Shown here one piece after another: positions 1-8,406 of a stretch of DNA of 64,000 nucleotides. This stretch comes from Alistipes putredinis DSM 17216 (GTDB taxonomy: Bacteria; Bacteroidota; Bacteroidia; Bacteroidales; Rikenellaceae): the NCBI RefSeq assembly GCF_000154465.1, contig NZ_DS499581.1:124001-188000 (forward strand), given 5' to 3'. Made by a program: the position numbers and the translations under genes. The number at the start of each line of letters is the position of its first letter. Positions within the stretch are counted from its first letter, which is position 1. Below the pieces are notes generated by a model that had not been told where the DNA came from, made no database searches, and worked only from the letters and a program-made list of their open reading frames with translations.

Positions 1-389
1 TTCCCGCCGGGGAACGACATGGCCATCGCCGTACACCACCAGTACTCGGGCAGCGTTTCGCCCTTCCACGCAAAGACGGGAACCCCCGCTTCGGCGATGG
101 CCGCCGCCGCATGGTCCTGCGTCGAAAAAATATTGCACGAGCACCAGCGCACGTCGGCGCCCAGCTCGACCAGCGTTTCGATCAACACGGCGGTCTGAAT
201 CGTCATATGCAGCGACCCCATGATACGCACGCCCTTCAACGGTTTCTGCGGGCCGTACTTGCGGCGTATGGCCATCAGTCCGGGCATCTCGTGCTCCGAA
301 ATCTCAATCTCTTTCCGGCCCCATTCGGCCAATGACATATCGGCCACTTTGTAAGGCAGGGACAAATCCAAAAACATACTTTTTATCAT
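1..389 (-). CDS. ahcY: Adenosylhomocysteinase, N-terminal part (runs off the window)
   Basis: The first 129 codons are present; the rest lies beyond position 1. The enzyme hydrolyses S-adenosylhomocysteine to adenosine and homocysteine in the cytosolic methyl cycle. The visible part carries family landmarks: KVADMSLAEWGRKEI near the start, RIMGSLHMTIQTAVLIETL, then GADVRWCSCNIFSTQDHAAAAIA and the start of the EYWWC segment, all in the substrate domain. The start is taken at 389 (ATG, MIKSMFLDL); a second in-frame ATG lies at 377 and may be the true start. The 141-base gap upstream of it separates it from the riboflavin kinase gene on the same strand. No NAD-binding residues can be judged because that domain is outside the window. 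Confidence 0.93.
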   Translation of the reverse strand, partial: MIKSMFLDLSLPYKVADMSLAEWGRKEIEISEHEMPGLMAIRRKYGPQKPLKGVRIMGSLHMTIQTAVLIETLVELGADVRWCSCNIFSTQDHAAAAIAEAGVPVFAWKGETLPEYWWCTAMAMSFPGG

Positions 390-530
390 TTAATCAATTA
401 TACATAATCTCTTGCCGAATCGTCGGCTCTCGTCGGCCGCATTGCGACACCGACTCCCGCCGAAGGGAATCGAAGCCACAAAGCGGTAAACACGGCCTCC
501 GGCCGAAAAACGGCATAAACCGCCGCACGG

Positions 531-905
531 TCATCGCCGCCGATTCTCCGAACTCAAAATACAGCTGCGATCCCGTTCGATCTGGCGCTGCAACTCCTCC
601 AGCGAATCGAACTTGCGCTCGTCGCGGATCTTACGCCGCAGCTCGACCCGGAGTCTCCGACCGTAGAGATCGCCCGAAAAGTCGAAAATATGGGTTTCGA
701 GATGTCGGGGACCTCCGCCCACCGAGGGGTTGCTCCCCAGATTCGACATGGCCTTATACTCCACACCGTCGATCTCCACATAGGACTCATACACTCCGCT
801 TTCGATCGTATCCGCATCCGCAACCTCCATATTGGCGGTCGGAAATCCCAACTCACGGCCCAGTTGCCGTCCGTGCATCACCTCTCCTTCGATCCAGACA
901 GACAT
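531..905 (-). CDS. Stand-alone riboflavin kinase domain protein
   Basis: This 124-residue protein matches the riboflavin kinase half of bifunctional RibF. It has the nucleotide/flavin loop HGRQLGRELGFPTANM (residues 11-26), the SGVYESYVEIDG strand, the NLGSNPSVGGG stretch, the ETHIFDF-DLYG block with the catalytic-region Glu, and the usual RDERKFDSLEELQRQIERD tail. It would convert riboflavin to FMN. The FAD synthetase half, normally about 180 residues before it, is absent: the ATG at 905 lies just after the stop of the upstream gene at 910. The product therefore looks like a single-domain kinase and not a fragment, since the domain is whole. It is the last gene of the rsfS-ftsH-cdsA-psd-transporter run. 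Confidence 0.85.
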   Translation of the reverse strand: MSVWIEGEVMHGRQLGRELGFPTANMEVADADTIESGVYESYVEIDGVEYKAMSNLGSNPSVGGGPRHLETHIFDFSGDLYGRRLRVELRRKIRDERKFDSLEELQRQIERDRSCILSSENRRR

Positions 906-909
906 AGCC

Positions 910-2016
910 TCAAATCTTTTCGGTCAGCTTGCGCACCAGGGAAATCTGGGAGAAAAACTCCTTGGCGAAAACCCGCAGCACGGTATAAAGCGGTATGGCC
1001 AGCAGCATGCCTATCACCCCGGCCAACGACCCTGCAATCAGGATCACGAGAAATATCTCGAGCGGCTGCGCCTTGACCCGCTCGGAGTAGAGCGTCGGTT
1101 GCAGCACGAAATCATCCAGCCCCTTCAAAATCAACAGCGATCCTGCAATGACCAGCATCGTATGGCCGATCGACATCCCTTCGATCGGGGTGATGATACC
1201 CATGCAGACCGAAACAGCACCGCCGATGGTCGGACCGGCGTATGGCACGACGTTCATAACCCCCATGATAAGACCGATGAAAAAGGCATCCTGCGCCCTC
1301 ATGCCGAAAGCCATCATCACCAGCGATACGGCCAACATCAACAGGAAGCTCTCGGCCAAAATCCCCCGAAAGTAGCGGAACAGAAGCACTGTAACCGAAT
1401 TGAGGGCATGCGTCACGTTCTGTTGGTATCGATCCGGGAAAAGTGCCGTTACCATCGCATAGAAAAGTCCGTCGTCCCGCAGGAAAAAGAACGTGATGAA
1501 CGAAATCGAAAAAAAGGCGATCACGCTCGAAACGGCCAAACTCACCACCGATGAAAACGCCGTATTGATCGTGTCGAAATTAATCAGCGACTGCAGGAAC
1601 AAGATCAGCGTGTCCTTGAACGACACCTGGGTTTCGGGCAACGAGAAGAAGTGAGTGAGATAATCCTGAATACGCTGCAGCGGCTCCTCGACAGAAGTCA
1701 GCACCGTCGAAAAATCGAGGTGCGCCAACTGGTAGAGCTTGTTGGTCACCAGCGGCACGAAAAGCCCGCACATCACCGCGAAAACGATCCAGATCACCAG
1801 CAGCGTAACGAGCGCTCCGCACCAGCGCGGCACACGCCATCGCCCGATCCGACCTCGGGATATCCGGGCTACCAGCGGGCGTCCCATAATGGCCAGCACC
1901 GCCGAAACCAGAATGTAGATCACGATGGAGCTGAAGTACCACATCAAAAAGAGGACGACGGCCGTAATGGCCGCCCCCACCGTAAAACGAAGCAATGTTT
2001 GAGGTGTAATACTCAT
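910..2016 (-). CDS. AI-2E family (PerM/YdiK-like) membrane transporter
   Basis: The 368-residue protein has about eight hydrophobic segments. They are arranged as in the AI-2E transporter/PerM family: two or three at the N terminus (from residue 10), a soluble central stretch (roughly 75-140), then a C-terminal membrane bundle containing PYAGPTIGGAVS and the family-typical LKGLDDFVLQPTLYSERVKAQPLEIFLVIL. The last motif (D-x-x-V-L-Q-P) is the strongest family marker. Substrates of this family range from AI-2 to Na+/H+ exchange in different bacteria, so none is assigned here. It lies 33 bases downstream of the phosphatidylserine decarboxylase gene and 4 bases before the riboflavin kinase gene, probably co-transcribed. 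Confidence 0.85.
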   Translation of the reverse strand: MSITPQTLLRFTVGAAITAVVLFLMWYFSSIVIYILVSAVLAIMGRPLVARISRGRIGRWRVPRWCGALVTLLVIWIVFAVMCGLFVPLVTNKLYQLAHLDFSTVLTSVEEPLQRIQDYLTHFFSLPETQVSFKDTLILFLQSLINFDTINTAFSSVVSLAVSSVIAFFSISFITFFFLRDDGLFYAMVTALFPDRYQQNVTHALNSVTVLLFRYFRGILAESFLLMLAVSLVMMAFGMRAQDAFFIGLIMGVMNVVPYAGPTIGGAVSVCMGIITPIEGMSIGHTMLVIAGSLLILKGLDDFVLQPTLYSERVKAQPLEIFLVILIAGSLAGVIGMLLAIPLYTVLRVFAKEFFSQISLVRKLTEKI

Positions 2017-2049
2017 ACGTACCGCAACGCGAAAACCGCCGCCAATAAG

Positions 2050-2715
2050 TTACTTCAACCGGGCGATGGGAGTTTGCGATCCCACGACAGGATCCCCGAT
2101 CTCCACGAGCAGTTCGGTATCCTTCGGCAGAAGGATGTCGATGCGGGAGCCGAACTTGATGAACCCGCAAACCGAATTTTGCTCCACCTTCGAGCCGACT
2201 TTCATATAGGAAACGATACGACGGGCGATCAGACCCGCAATCTGACGGAAGAGCACCTCCTTGCCGTCGGGGGTTCGCACGACGGTCGTCGTCCGCTCGT
2301 TCTCGGTCGAGGACTTGGGATGCCACGCCACCAGGAAACGCCCCGGATGATACTTGAAATACTCCACGGTACCTCCGACCGGCACCCAATTCATGTGAAC
2401 GTTGGTAATCGACATGAAGATCGAAATCTGCAGCATCTCCCGATCGAGGTATTCGCTCTCGTGCACCATTTCGGTCACTACGACCCGGCCGTCGCACGGA
2501 GCGAAGACCAACTCCGCATCATGGATCTTCACACGCCGCGGCTCCCGGAAAAATGCCACGATAAAGAACCAAAACAGCACAAGCAGAATGGATCCGAACC
2601 AGAGCAGTCCCGCTTCGGCATGGCGCGACATCAGATAGTACATCAGCGCCCAAAGCAGGAAACAAACGACTCCTGTCAGCCCGATAATCTTGTAGCCTTC
2701 CTTGTTTATTTTCAT
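2050..2715 (-). CDS. psd: Phosphatidylserine decarboxylase family protein
   Basis: This is a 221-residue enzyme of the short PSD class, with two membrane segments at the N terminus (residues 8-50) and a catalytic domain after them. It would decarboxylate phosphatidylserine to phosphatidylethanolamine at the inner membrane. Visible markers are FAPCDGRVV (about residue 70), ISIFMSITNVHMNWVP and the C-terminal KFGSRIDILLP, whose Gly-Ser pair is the expected self-cleavage site that yields the pyruvoyl group. The start is placed at MKINKEGYKI (2715), 19 bases after the end of cdsA. The longer reading frame would run into cdsA. Pairing with cdsA places it in phospholipid synthesis. Confidence 0.9.
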   Translation of the reverse strand: MKINKEGYKIIGLTGVVCFLLWALMYYLMSRHAEAGLLWFGSILLVLFWFFIVAFFREPRRVKIHDAELVFAPCDGRVVVTEMVHESEYLDREMLQISIFMSITNVHMNWVPVGGTVEYFKYHPGRFLVAWHPKSSTENERTTTVVRTPDGKEVLFRQIAGLIARRIVSYMKVGSKVEQNSVCGFIKFGSRIDILLPKDTELLVEIGDPVVGSQTPIARLK

Positions 2716-2734
2716 ATTCGGATAGTAAGTTTTC

Positions 2735-3598
2735 TTATGAAATATACAGCAATACCAGATAAGCGACCACGAACGGCAACGAGAAAATGAGCGCATCGAA
2801 ACGGTCGAGCCAACCGCCGTGCCCCGGCAGAATATTGCCCGAATCCTTCACGCCGGCCGCACGCTTGAACATCGACTCGATCAAATCTCCCAACACACCG
2901 CTCACGGCAGCGATCGCAGCTAAACAGCACCACAGCCAATAGCTACCGTCGAGCCACCATGCGGCAAGGCAACCCATGGCGATCGCACCGACGATGCCGC
3001 CGAAGAACCCCTCCCACGACTTGTTGGGCGAAATCCGCTCGTAAAGATGATGTCGGCCGACGCTGACCCCCACCAGGTAGGCGAATACGTCGTTGGCCCA
3101 AATAATGAAGATGTAGGCCAAAATCACCCAGGGATTCCAGCCACCCTTCCCCGTCAGCAGAGGCAGATAGGCCATCATCGACAAAGGCACGGCCACATAA
3201 AAGACACCTCCGAGCGTCGCCCCCACATCGGCGGCGGGGCGGGCACGCTTGAGGAACAGTTCGCAGACGAACATCAGTGGTATGAGCAAAATAAAAACCG
3301 GCAACAACCACAAGAGGACGGAAAGCGCTCTCGGCAACAACGCCACCTGCTCCGCAGAAACCGCCAGCAGGAAACTCGCCACGAAAAGAGCCGTACCCGT
3401 AACCAGTCCGAGCCATTTGAGAGGGTAAATATCCTCCCGGCGGGCCATCCGGTAAAACTCCCACATACCGCCGATGAGAATCGCCAGCAACAGCACTCCG
3501 AAACTCCACTGCGACCAAAGCACCGCTCCGACTACCACGACAGTCAGGACGGCACCGCTCAAGGTTCGCACCAGAAGATTCCTTATTTTATCAGACAT
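2735..3598 (-). CDS. cdsA: Phosphatidate cytidylyltransferase
   Basis: The 287-residue integral membrane enzyme forms CDP-diacylglycerol from phosphatidate and CTP, the entry to phospholipid synthesis. Many hydrophobic helices are visible. The C terminus carries the complete CDP-diglyceride synthetase signature, S-M-F-K-R with KDSGNILPGHGGWLDRFDA (about residues 235-265), including the conserved Lys-Asp and His-Gly-Gly. A second conserved segment, NDVFAYLVGVSVGRHHL, and SPNKSWEGFFGG precede it. Length is normal for the family. It sits between ftsH (27 bases) and psd (19 bases) on the same strand. Confidence 0.96.
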   Translation of the reverse strand: MSDKIRNLLVRTLSGAVLTVVVVGAVLWSQWSFGVLLLAILIGGMWEFYRMARREDIYPLKWLGLVTGTALFVASFLLAVSAEQVALLPRALSVLLWLLPVFILLIPLMFVCELFLKRARPAADVGATLGGVFYVAVPLSMMAYLPLLTGKGGWNPWVILAYIFIIWANDVFAYLVGVSVGRHHLYERISPNKSWEGFFGGIVGAIAMGCLAAWWLDGSYWLWCCLAAIAAVSGVLGDLIESMFKRAAGVKDSGNILPGHGGWLDRFDALIFSLPFVVAYLVLLYIS

Positions 3599-3625
3599 AA
3601 TTCAACCTTTTTCGGGTAAACCTCG

Positions 3626-5722
3626 TTAAACTTCAGGCGTTTCCGCCGACGATTTTCCGTCCGACACAGCGGAAGCGGCGGTTCCGGAAATCTTTTCTTC
3701 GTCCTTTCGGGGCTCGGCCGACGCAACCTCTTTTTTCCCGGCTGCCTCTTCCGCATCGCCGGATGCAGCTTTCCGCTCCGCCAAAGCCTTCTGCTCGGCC
3801 TCTTTCCGTTCCCGCAGAATATCCTTTTTCCGTTTACCGAAGATACGCTCCACATCCTCCGTAAAAACCACTTCGCGCTCCAACAGCAGTTCGGCCAACT
3901 CCTTCAAACCGTCGGCATGGCTGCGGAGCACCTCCGCCGCCATCGCATAGGCTTCGGCAATGGTATTTTTAGCCTCGGCATCGATCTGCTGGGCCGTCAG
4001 TTCGGAATAGGGCTTGGTCAGCGCCATGTCGCTCTGGCCCGTAGAGTCGTAATAGCTGATTGTCCCGACCTTCTCGCTCATACCGTAATAAGCCACCATG
4101 GCATACGCCATCTTGGTCGCCCGCTCCAGATCGTTGAGCGCTCCGGTCGAAACCTCGCCGAAATTGATCTGCTCGGACACCCGGCCGCCGAGCATCGCAG
4201 CCAGCTCGTCCATCATCTGCTCGCGCGTGGTGATCTGCCGTTCTTCGGGCAGGTACCAGGCCGCGCCCAACGACTTGCCGCGCGGAATGATAGTCACCTT
4301 GATCAGCGGACTGGCATTCTCCAAAATCCAGCTTACCGTAGCGTGTCCGGCCTCGTGATAGGCAATCACCCGCTTCTCTTCGTCGGAAATGATCTTGTTC
4401 TTACGCTCCAGACCGCCGATAATGCGGTCGATCGCCGCCAGGAAATCCTCGCGCGACACATATTTCTTATTGTGACGGGCCGCGATCAACGCCGCCTCGT
4501 TGCAGACATTGGCGATGTCGGCACCCGAAAAGCCGGGCGTCTGCTTGGCCAGGAAAGTACGGTCCAGCTCCGGATCGAGCTTCAACGGACGCAGGTGCAC
4601 GTCGAAAATCTCCTCGCGCTCCTTCACGTCGGGCAATCCCACCTCGATCTGCCGGTCGAAACGTCCGGCACGCATCAGCGCCTTGTCCAGAATATCGACC
4701 CGGTTGGTCGCCGCCAGGACGATCACGCCCGTATTGGTCTGGAAACCGTCCATCTCGGTCAGCAACTGGTTGAGCGTATTCTCCCGCTCGTCATTGCCCG
4801 AGAACCCGGCGTTCTTGCCACGGGCCCGGCCGATGGCGTCGATTTCGTCGATGAAAAGAATACAGGGAGCTTTCTGCTTGGCCTGCTCGAAAAGGTCACG
4901 CACGCGCGAAGCGCCCACGCCCACGAACATCTCCACGAAATCCGAGCCGGAAATCGACAGGAACGGCACATTGGCCTCTCCCGCCACCGCCTTCGCCAAC
5001 AGGGTTTTACCCGTTCCCGGAGGGCCTACCAGCAACGCGCCCTTGGGAATTTTCGCACCGATGGATTTGTATTTGTCGGGTTTCTTGAGGAAATCGACGA
5101 TCTCCATGATCTCGACCTTTGCCTCCTCCAGTCCGGCAACGTCCTTGAAAGTCACCTTTTTCGAGTTCTCCTTGTCGAACACCTGCGCCCGGGCCTTCCC
5201 CACGTTCATAATACCGCCAGCACCGCCTCCGGCCCCCCGCGACATGCGGCTCATCAGGAAGAACCAGCCGCCGATAATAATGATCCAGGGAAGCATCTGA
5301 AGCAGAATCGATGTCCAGGAATTCTCCCGGTTCTCGTACACCAGCACCACCTTGTTACCCGACTCGGCCGTCACCTTATCCAAATCCTGACGGAACGTAT
5401 CCACCGACCCGATATTGAAAGTAAGCTGAGCCCCCGTTTCGGGCATATTACGGAAACGCGGGTCAACAGCATCCTTACGGTACCGGTCCGCAGCATCCTT
5501 CTTAAGGTAGATTTCCGCCAGGTCACGATTGACGACCTGGATTTTTTCGACGTCGCCCTGCTCGATCATCTGCGCCACGGTATTCCAGTCGCTCTTGACC
5601 GGGACTCCGTTGCCGGGTCCGAACATCCAGTAGCCGACAATAAAAATAATGATGACGCCGTATATCCACATCCACGAAGGACGCGGCATATTCATTTTGT
5701 TGTTTATTTTCTGTTGTGCCAT
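3626..5722 (-). CDS. ftsH: ATP-dependent zinc metalloprotease FtsH
   Basis: FtsH is a hexameric inner-membrane AAA+ protease that degrades misfolded membrane proteins and regulators. The 698-residue protein has a first membrane helix at about 18-36, a periplasmic domain, and a second helix at about 137-157. The AAA module has Walker A GPPGTGKT (233-240), Walker B ILFIDEIDAIG, and the SRH region ATNRVDILDKALMRAGRFDRQIEV. The M41 protease domain has the zinc motif HEAGH at about 456-460. A charged, Ala/Glu/Lys-rich tail of about 60 residues follows the protease domain. It begins 6 bases after rsfS and is followed by cdsA. Confidence 0.98.
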   Translation of the reverse strand: MAQQKINNKMNMPRPSWMWIYGVIIIFIVGYWMFGPGNGVPVKSDWNTVAQMIEQGDVEKIQVVNRDLAEIYLKKDAADRYRKDAVDPRFRNMPETGAQLTFNIGSVDTFRQDLDKVTAESGNKVVLVYENRENSWTSILLQMLPWIIIIGGWFFLMSRMSRGAGGGAGGIMNVGKARAQVFDKENSKKVTFKDVAGLEEAKVEIMEIVDFLKKPDKYKSIGAKIPKGALLVGPPGTGKTLLAKAVAGEANVPFLSISGSDFVEMFVGVGASRVRDLFEQAKQKAPCILFIDEIDAIGRARGKNAGFSGNDERENTLNQLLTEMDGFQTNTGVIVLAATNRVDILDKALMRAGRFDRQIEVGLPDVKEREEIFDVHLRPLKLDPELDRTFLAKQTPGFSGADIANVCNEAALIAARHNKKYVSREDFLAAIDRIIGGLERKNKIISDEEKRVIAYHEAGHATVSWILENASPLIKVTIIPRGKSLGAAWYLPEERQITTREQMMDELAAMLGGRVSEQINFGEVSTGALNDLERATKMAYAMVAYYGMSEKVGTISYYDSTGQSDMALTKPYSELTAQQIDAEAKNTIAEAYAMAAEVLRSHADGLKELAELLLEREVVFTEDVERIFGKRKKDILRERKEAEQKALAERKAASGDAEEAAGKKEVASAEPRKDEEKISGTAASAVSDGKSSAETPEV

Positions 5723-5728
5723 AAAATA

Positions 5729-6079
5729 TTATTCGTCATACTCATAACGGGTCGCCGGGGCATCGGCCCACAGCTCCTCCAATTTGTAAAATTCACGCAA
5801 TTCTGTCTGAAAAATATGCACCACCACATCCACGTAGTCCATAGCGATCCACAGCGCATTTTGCTGTCCTTCCACGCGCCAGACCTTCTCGCCGAGGGTT
5901 TCCAATACCTGCTCCTCGATACCCGCCGCGATCGCAGCGACCTGCGTGGTGGAGTCGGCGTTGCAAACGATGAAGCAGGAGCAGATCGCCCCGTCGATTT
6001 TCGAAAGATCCAACGATACGATATTTTTACCCTTTTTATCCTGGATTGCACGAATTATCGTGCCTGTCAATTTTTCCAT
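5729..6079 (-). CDS. rsfS: Ribosomal silencing factor RsfS
   Basis: The 116-residue protein matches the RsfS/Iojap/DUF143 family, which binds ribosomal protein uL14 and blocks subunit joining in nutrient stress. Family features are the early KGKNIVSLDLSKIDGAICSCFIVCNADSTTQV block, the central KVWRVEG(Q)QNALWIAMDYVDVVVHIF block and the C-terminal REFYKLEELWADAP. The length is typical. It is the first gene of the leftward run that continues into ftsH after 6 bases. A good Bacteroidota promoter lies 30 bases upstream. Confidence 0.93.
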   Translation of the reverse strand: MEKLTGTIIRAIQDKKGKNIVSLDLSKIDGAICSCFIVCNADSTTQVAAIAAGIEEQVLETLGEKVWRVEGQQNALWIAMDYVDVVVHIFQTELREFYKLEELWADAPATRYEYDE

Positions 6080-6109
6080 AGTTTGAATTTACCGGTCAAT
6101 ACAACTTTG

Positions 6110-6139
6110 CAAAGGTAGCGAAAATGAGGGCAGAACAAA
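6110..6139 (-). promoter_or_regulatory. Bacteroidota-type promoter for rsfS-ftsH operon
   Basis: On the minus strand a -7 element TACCTTTG (6117-6110) is preceded by TTTG (6139-6136) with an 18-base gap. This fits the TTTG-N19-TAnnTTTG pattern of the Bacteroidota primary sigma factor. It is placed about 30 bases before the rsfS start. Confidence 0.6.
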
Positions 6140-6156
6140 ACAAACCCGTTTGTTTT
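6137..6156 (-). terminator. Possible terminator after oxyR
   Basis: An inverted repeat AAAACAAAC / GTTTGTTTT is separated by only two bases. It is followed on the minus strand by a T-rich run. It lies downstream of oxyR and touches the -33 element of the rsfS promoter. The stem is AT-rich and the loop very short, so this is tentative. Confidence 0.35.
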
Positions 6157-6238
6157 TTTATGCCGAACGCATCCCGCTTCCCGCAAAGATACAAGAGAAT
6201 ATCCGAAAATTTACTCTGCAAATATCCGTCCCGAATCC

Positions 6239-7132
6239 CTATTGGCGGGAAACTTTCGACAAAATAGTATCGATCAAGGCTTTGATGATCGAACTTTTGA
6301 CATAGGTCCGGCGCACGGCCACGGCGATCTTGCGCGAAGTAGCCCCCTTGGCCAGCGTTTTGACCTGACAACGATGCTCCGCAGGAATGTATTCCACGGC
6401 CATTTCGGGGATAATCGTCACACAGTGCGTGTAATCGACGATCCGCATCAACGTATCGAGCGAACCGGATTCGAACGTATAGTGCGAGGGGACCTCCCGT
6501 TTGGCCTGGCACAGCTCGATGATCTGGTCACGCATACAATGCCCCGGACTTAACAGCACCAGCTCCTTGAGGTCGATATCCTCGATACGGACGTTCGTGC
6601 GTTCAAAAAGCGGATTCTCCCGGGACACGTAAAGATGGAACCTGTCGTCGAACAACTCGTGTTCCTGAATCCCCTCGCCGCAGGTTCCGCCGGCGACCAA
6701 TGCCGCATCGATCCGGTCGCGGCGCAGCGCATCGACGATGTCGGCGGTCACCATCTCCGCAATCTCCAGTTCGACTTTGGGATAGTCCCGCACGAAATCG
6801 GGAATAAACTTATGCAACAGGTAAGGTGCGATGGTCGGAATGACGCCGAGCCGCAACCGACCGGAAGTTTCGCCTTTGAGTTCCGCGACCGCTTCGCGGA
6901 TATGATCGTAAGCCCGGAGGGTTTCCCGGATTTCGGCAAGCACCACCTCGCCCGCCTCGGTCGGAATGACCGGTTTCTTGCTGCGATCGAGCAGCACCAC
7001 GCCCAATTCTTCCTCCAAAGACTTGATCTGCATGCTCAACGACGGCTGGGTCACGAAACAGTGTTCCGCTGCCAGAGAGAAACTGCCGCAATTGGCTACC
7101 GCCAGCAGGTATTCGAGTTGGATGATAGTCAT
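6239..7132 (-). CDS. oxyR: Hydrogen peroxide-sensing LysR regulator OxyR
   Basis: The 297-residue LysR-type regulator has an N-terminal winged helix-turn-helix (YLLAVANCGSFSLAAEHCFVTQPSLSMQIKSLEEELG). Its C-terminal effector domain contains GHCMRDQIIELC. The two cysteines fall at residues 199 and 208, the same numbers and spacing as the peroxide-sensing disulfide pair of E. coli OxyR. This supports OxyR over a generic LysR protein. When oxidised it would activate catalase, peroxiredoxin and Dps genes, none of which is in this window. It is divergent from trpS, with about 120 bases between the start codons. Confidence 0.92.
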   Translation of the reverse strand: MTIIQLEYLLAVANCGSFSLAAEHCFVTQPSLSMQIKSLEEELGVVLLDRSKKPVIPTEAGEVVLAEIRETLRAYDHIREAVAELKGETSGRLRLGVIPTIAPYLLHKFIPDFVRDYPKVELEIAEMVTADIVDALRRDRIDAALVAGGTCGEGIQEHELFDDRFHLYVSRENPLFERTNVRIEDIDLKELVLLSPGHCMRDQIIELCQAKREVPSHYTFESGSLDTLMRIVDYTHCVTIIPEMAVEYIPAEHRCQVKTLAKGATSRKIAVAVRRTYVKSSIIKALIDTILSKVSRQ

Positions 7133-7214
7133 AGTTTATCTTATTTGCACGCACGAAAATATAAAAAAAACCGATACTTCGCAATTATTATTCGACCATC
7201 GGTTTAGTTTTTCG

Positions 7215-7222
7215 TACATTTG
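7215..7222 (+). promoter_or_regulatory. -7 promoter element for trpS
   Basis: TACATTTG fits the TAnnTTTG consensus and lies 33 bases before the trpS ATG. No clear TTTG is seen at the -33 position. Confidence 0.5.
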
Positions 7223-7254
7223 CAGACTATTTATTATTAGAAACTTTTTAACTG

Positions 7255-8376
7255 ATGGGAAAAATCATACTCACCGGAGATCGTCCGACCGGCAAACTCC
7301 ACCTGGGACATTACGTAGGTTCGCTGCGCCGCCGCGTGGAGTTGCAGAATTCGGGCGAATTCGAGAAAATATTCATCATGATCGCCGACGCCCAGGCGCT
7401 GACCGATAATGCGGACAACCCGGAAAAAGTGCGGCAGAACATCCTCGAGGTCGCCCTCGACTATCTCTCTTGCGGACTGGATCCCGCGCAATCGACGCTC
7501 TTCATCCAGTCGCAGGTGCCGGAACTCTGCGAGCTGGCTTTCTACTACATGAACCTGGTGACCGTAGCCCGTCTGCAGCGCAATCCGACGGTGAAGGCCG
7601 AAATCCAGTTGCGCGGCTTCGCCGAAGGCAACGAAGAAGAGGGATCGCAGCGCCAGGGTATTCCGGTAGGATTCTTCACCTACCCGATCAGCCAGGCCTC
7701 GGATATCACCGCTTTCAAGGCCACGACCGTACCGGTCGGCGAGGATCAGGAACCGATGATCGAACAGACGCGCGAAATCGTCCATAAATTCAACTCCGTA
7801 TATGGAGAAACACTCGTCATGCCGGGAATTCTGCTGCCCGACAACGCGGCCTGCCTGCGTCTGCCCGGTACGGACGGCAAGGCCAAGATGTCGAAATCGC
7901 TGGGCAACTGCATCTACCTCTCCGACTCGGCCGATGAAGTGAAGAAGAAGGTGATGGGTATGTATACCGATCCCGACCACCTGCGGGTGGAGGACCCGGG
8001 CAAGGTCGAGGGCAACACCGTCTTCACCTACCTGGACGCCTTCAGTCGCCCGGAACATTTTCAGCGATACCTGCCCGATTACGCCTCGCTCGACGAGTTG
8101 AAGGCGCACTACCGCCGGGGCGGGCTGGGCGACGTGAAGGTCAAGAAGTTCCTGATCGCCGTGCTGAACGAAACGCTGGAGCCGATCCGCGAGCGCCGCA
8201 AGCAGTACGAAGGCCGCATCGAAGAGGTCTATGAAATTCTGCGCAAAGGTTCGGAGCATGCCCGGGCAACAGCCGCGCAAACGCTCGGCGAAGTGCGCCA
8301 CGCCATGCGGATCGACTACTTCGACGACAAGGAGCTGATCGCCGAGCAGGCTCGCCAATACCAGCAACAGCGATAA
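7255..8376 (+). CDS. trpS: Tryptophan--tRNA ligase
   Basis: This class Ic aminoacyl-tRNA synthetase attaches tryptophan to tRNA-Trp. The 373-residue protein has the HIGH-type motif HLGH at residues 16-19 inside TGDRPTGKLHLGHYVG. The KMSKS loop is at 211-215 in DGKAKMSKSLGNC. The middle contains the Trp-pocket segments (MIADAQALTDN, YPISQASDI). The length is somewhat above the ~330 residues of E. coli TrpS, mainly from a central insertion after residue 120, common in this phylum's version. It is followed after 30 bases by the CLC channel gene on the same strand. Confidence 0.97.
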   Translation: MGKIILTGDRPTGKLHLGHYVGSLRRRVELQNSGEFEKIFIMIADAQALTDNADNPEKVRQNILEVALDYLSCGLDPAQSTLFIQSQVPELCELAFYYMNLVTVARLQRNPTVKAEIQLRGFAEGNEEEGSQRQGIPVGFFTYPISQASDITAFKATTVPVGEDQEPMIEQTREIVHKFNSVYGETLVMPGILLPDNAACLRLPGTDGKAKMSKSLGNCIYLSDSADEVKKKVMGMYTDPDHLRVEDPGKVEGNTVFTYLDAFSRPEHFQRYLPDYASLDELKAHYRRGGLGDVKVKKFLIAVLNETLEPIRERRKQYEGRIEEVYEILRKGSEHARATAAQTLGEVRHAMRIDYFDDKELIAEQARQYQQQR

Positions 8377-8406
8377 CGCGCATAACCAGCAGACAAGGTA
8401 CCCGAA

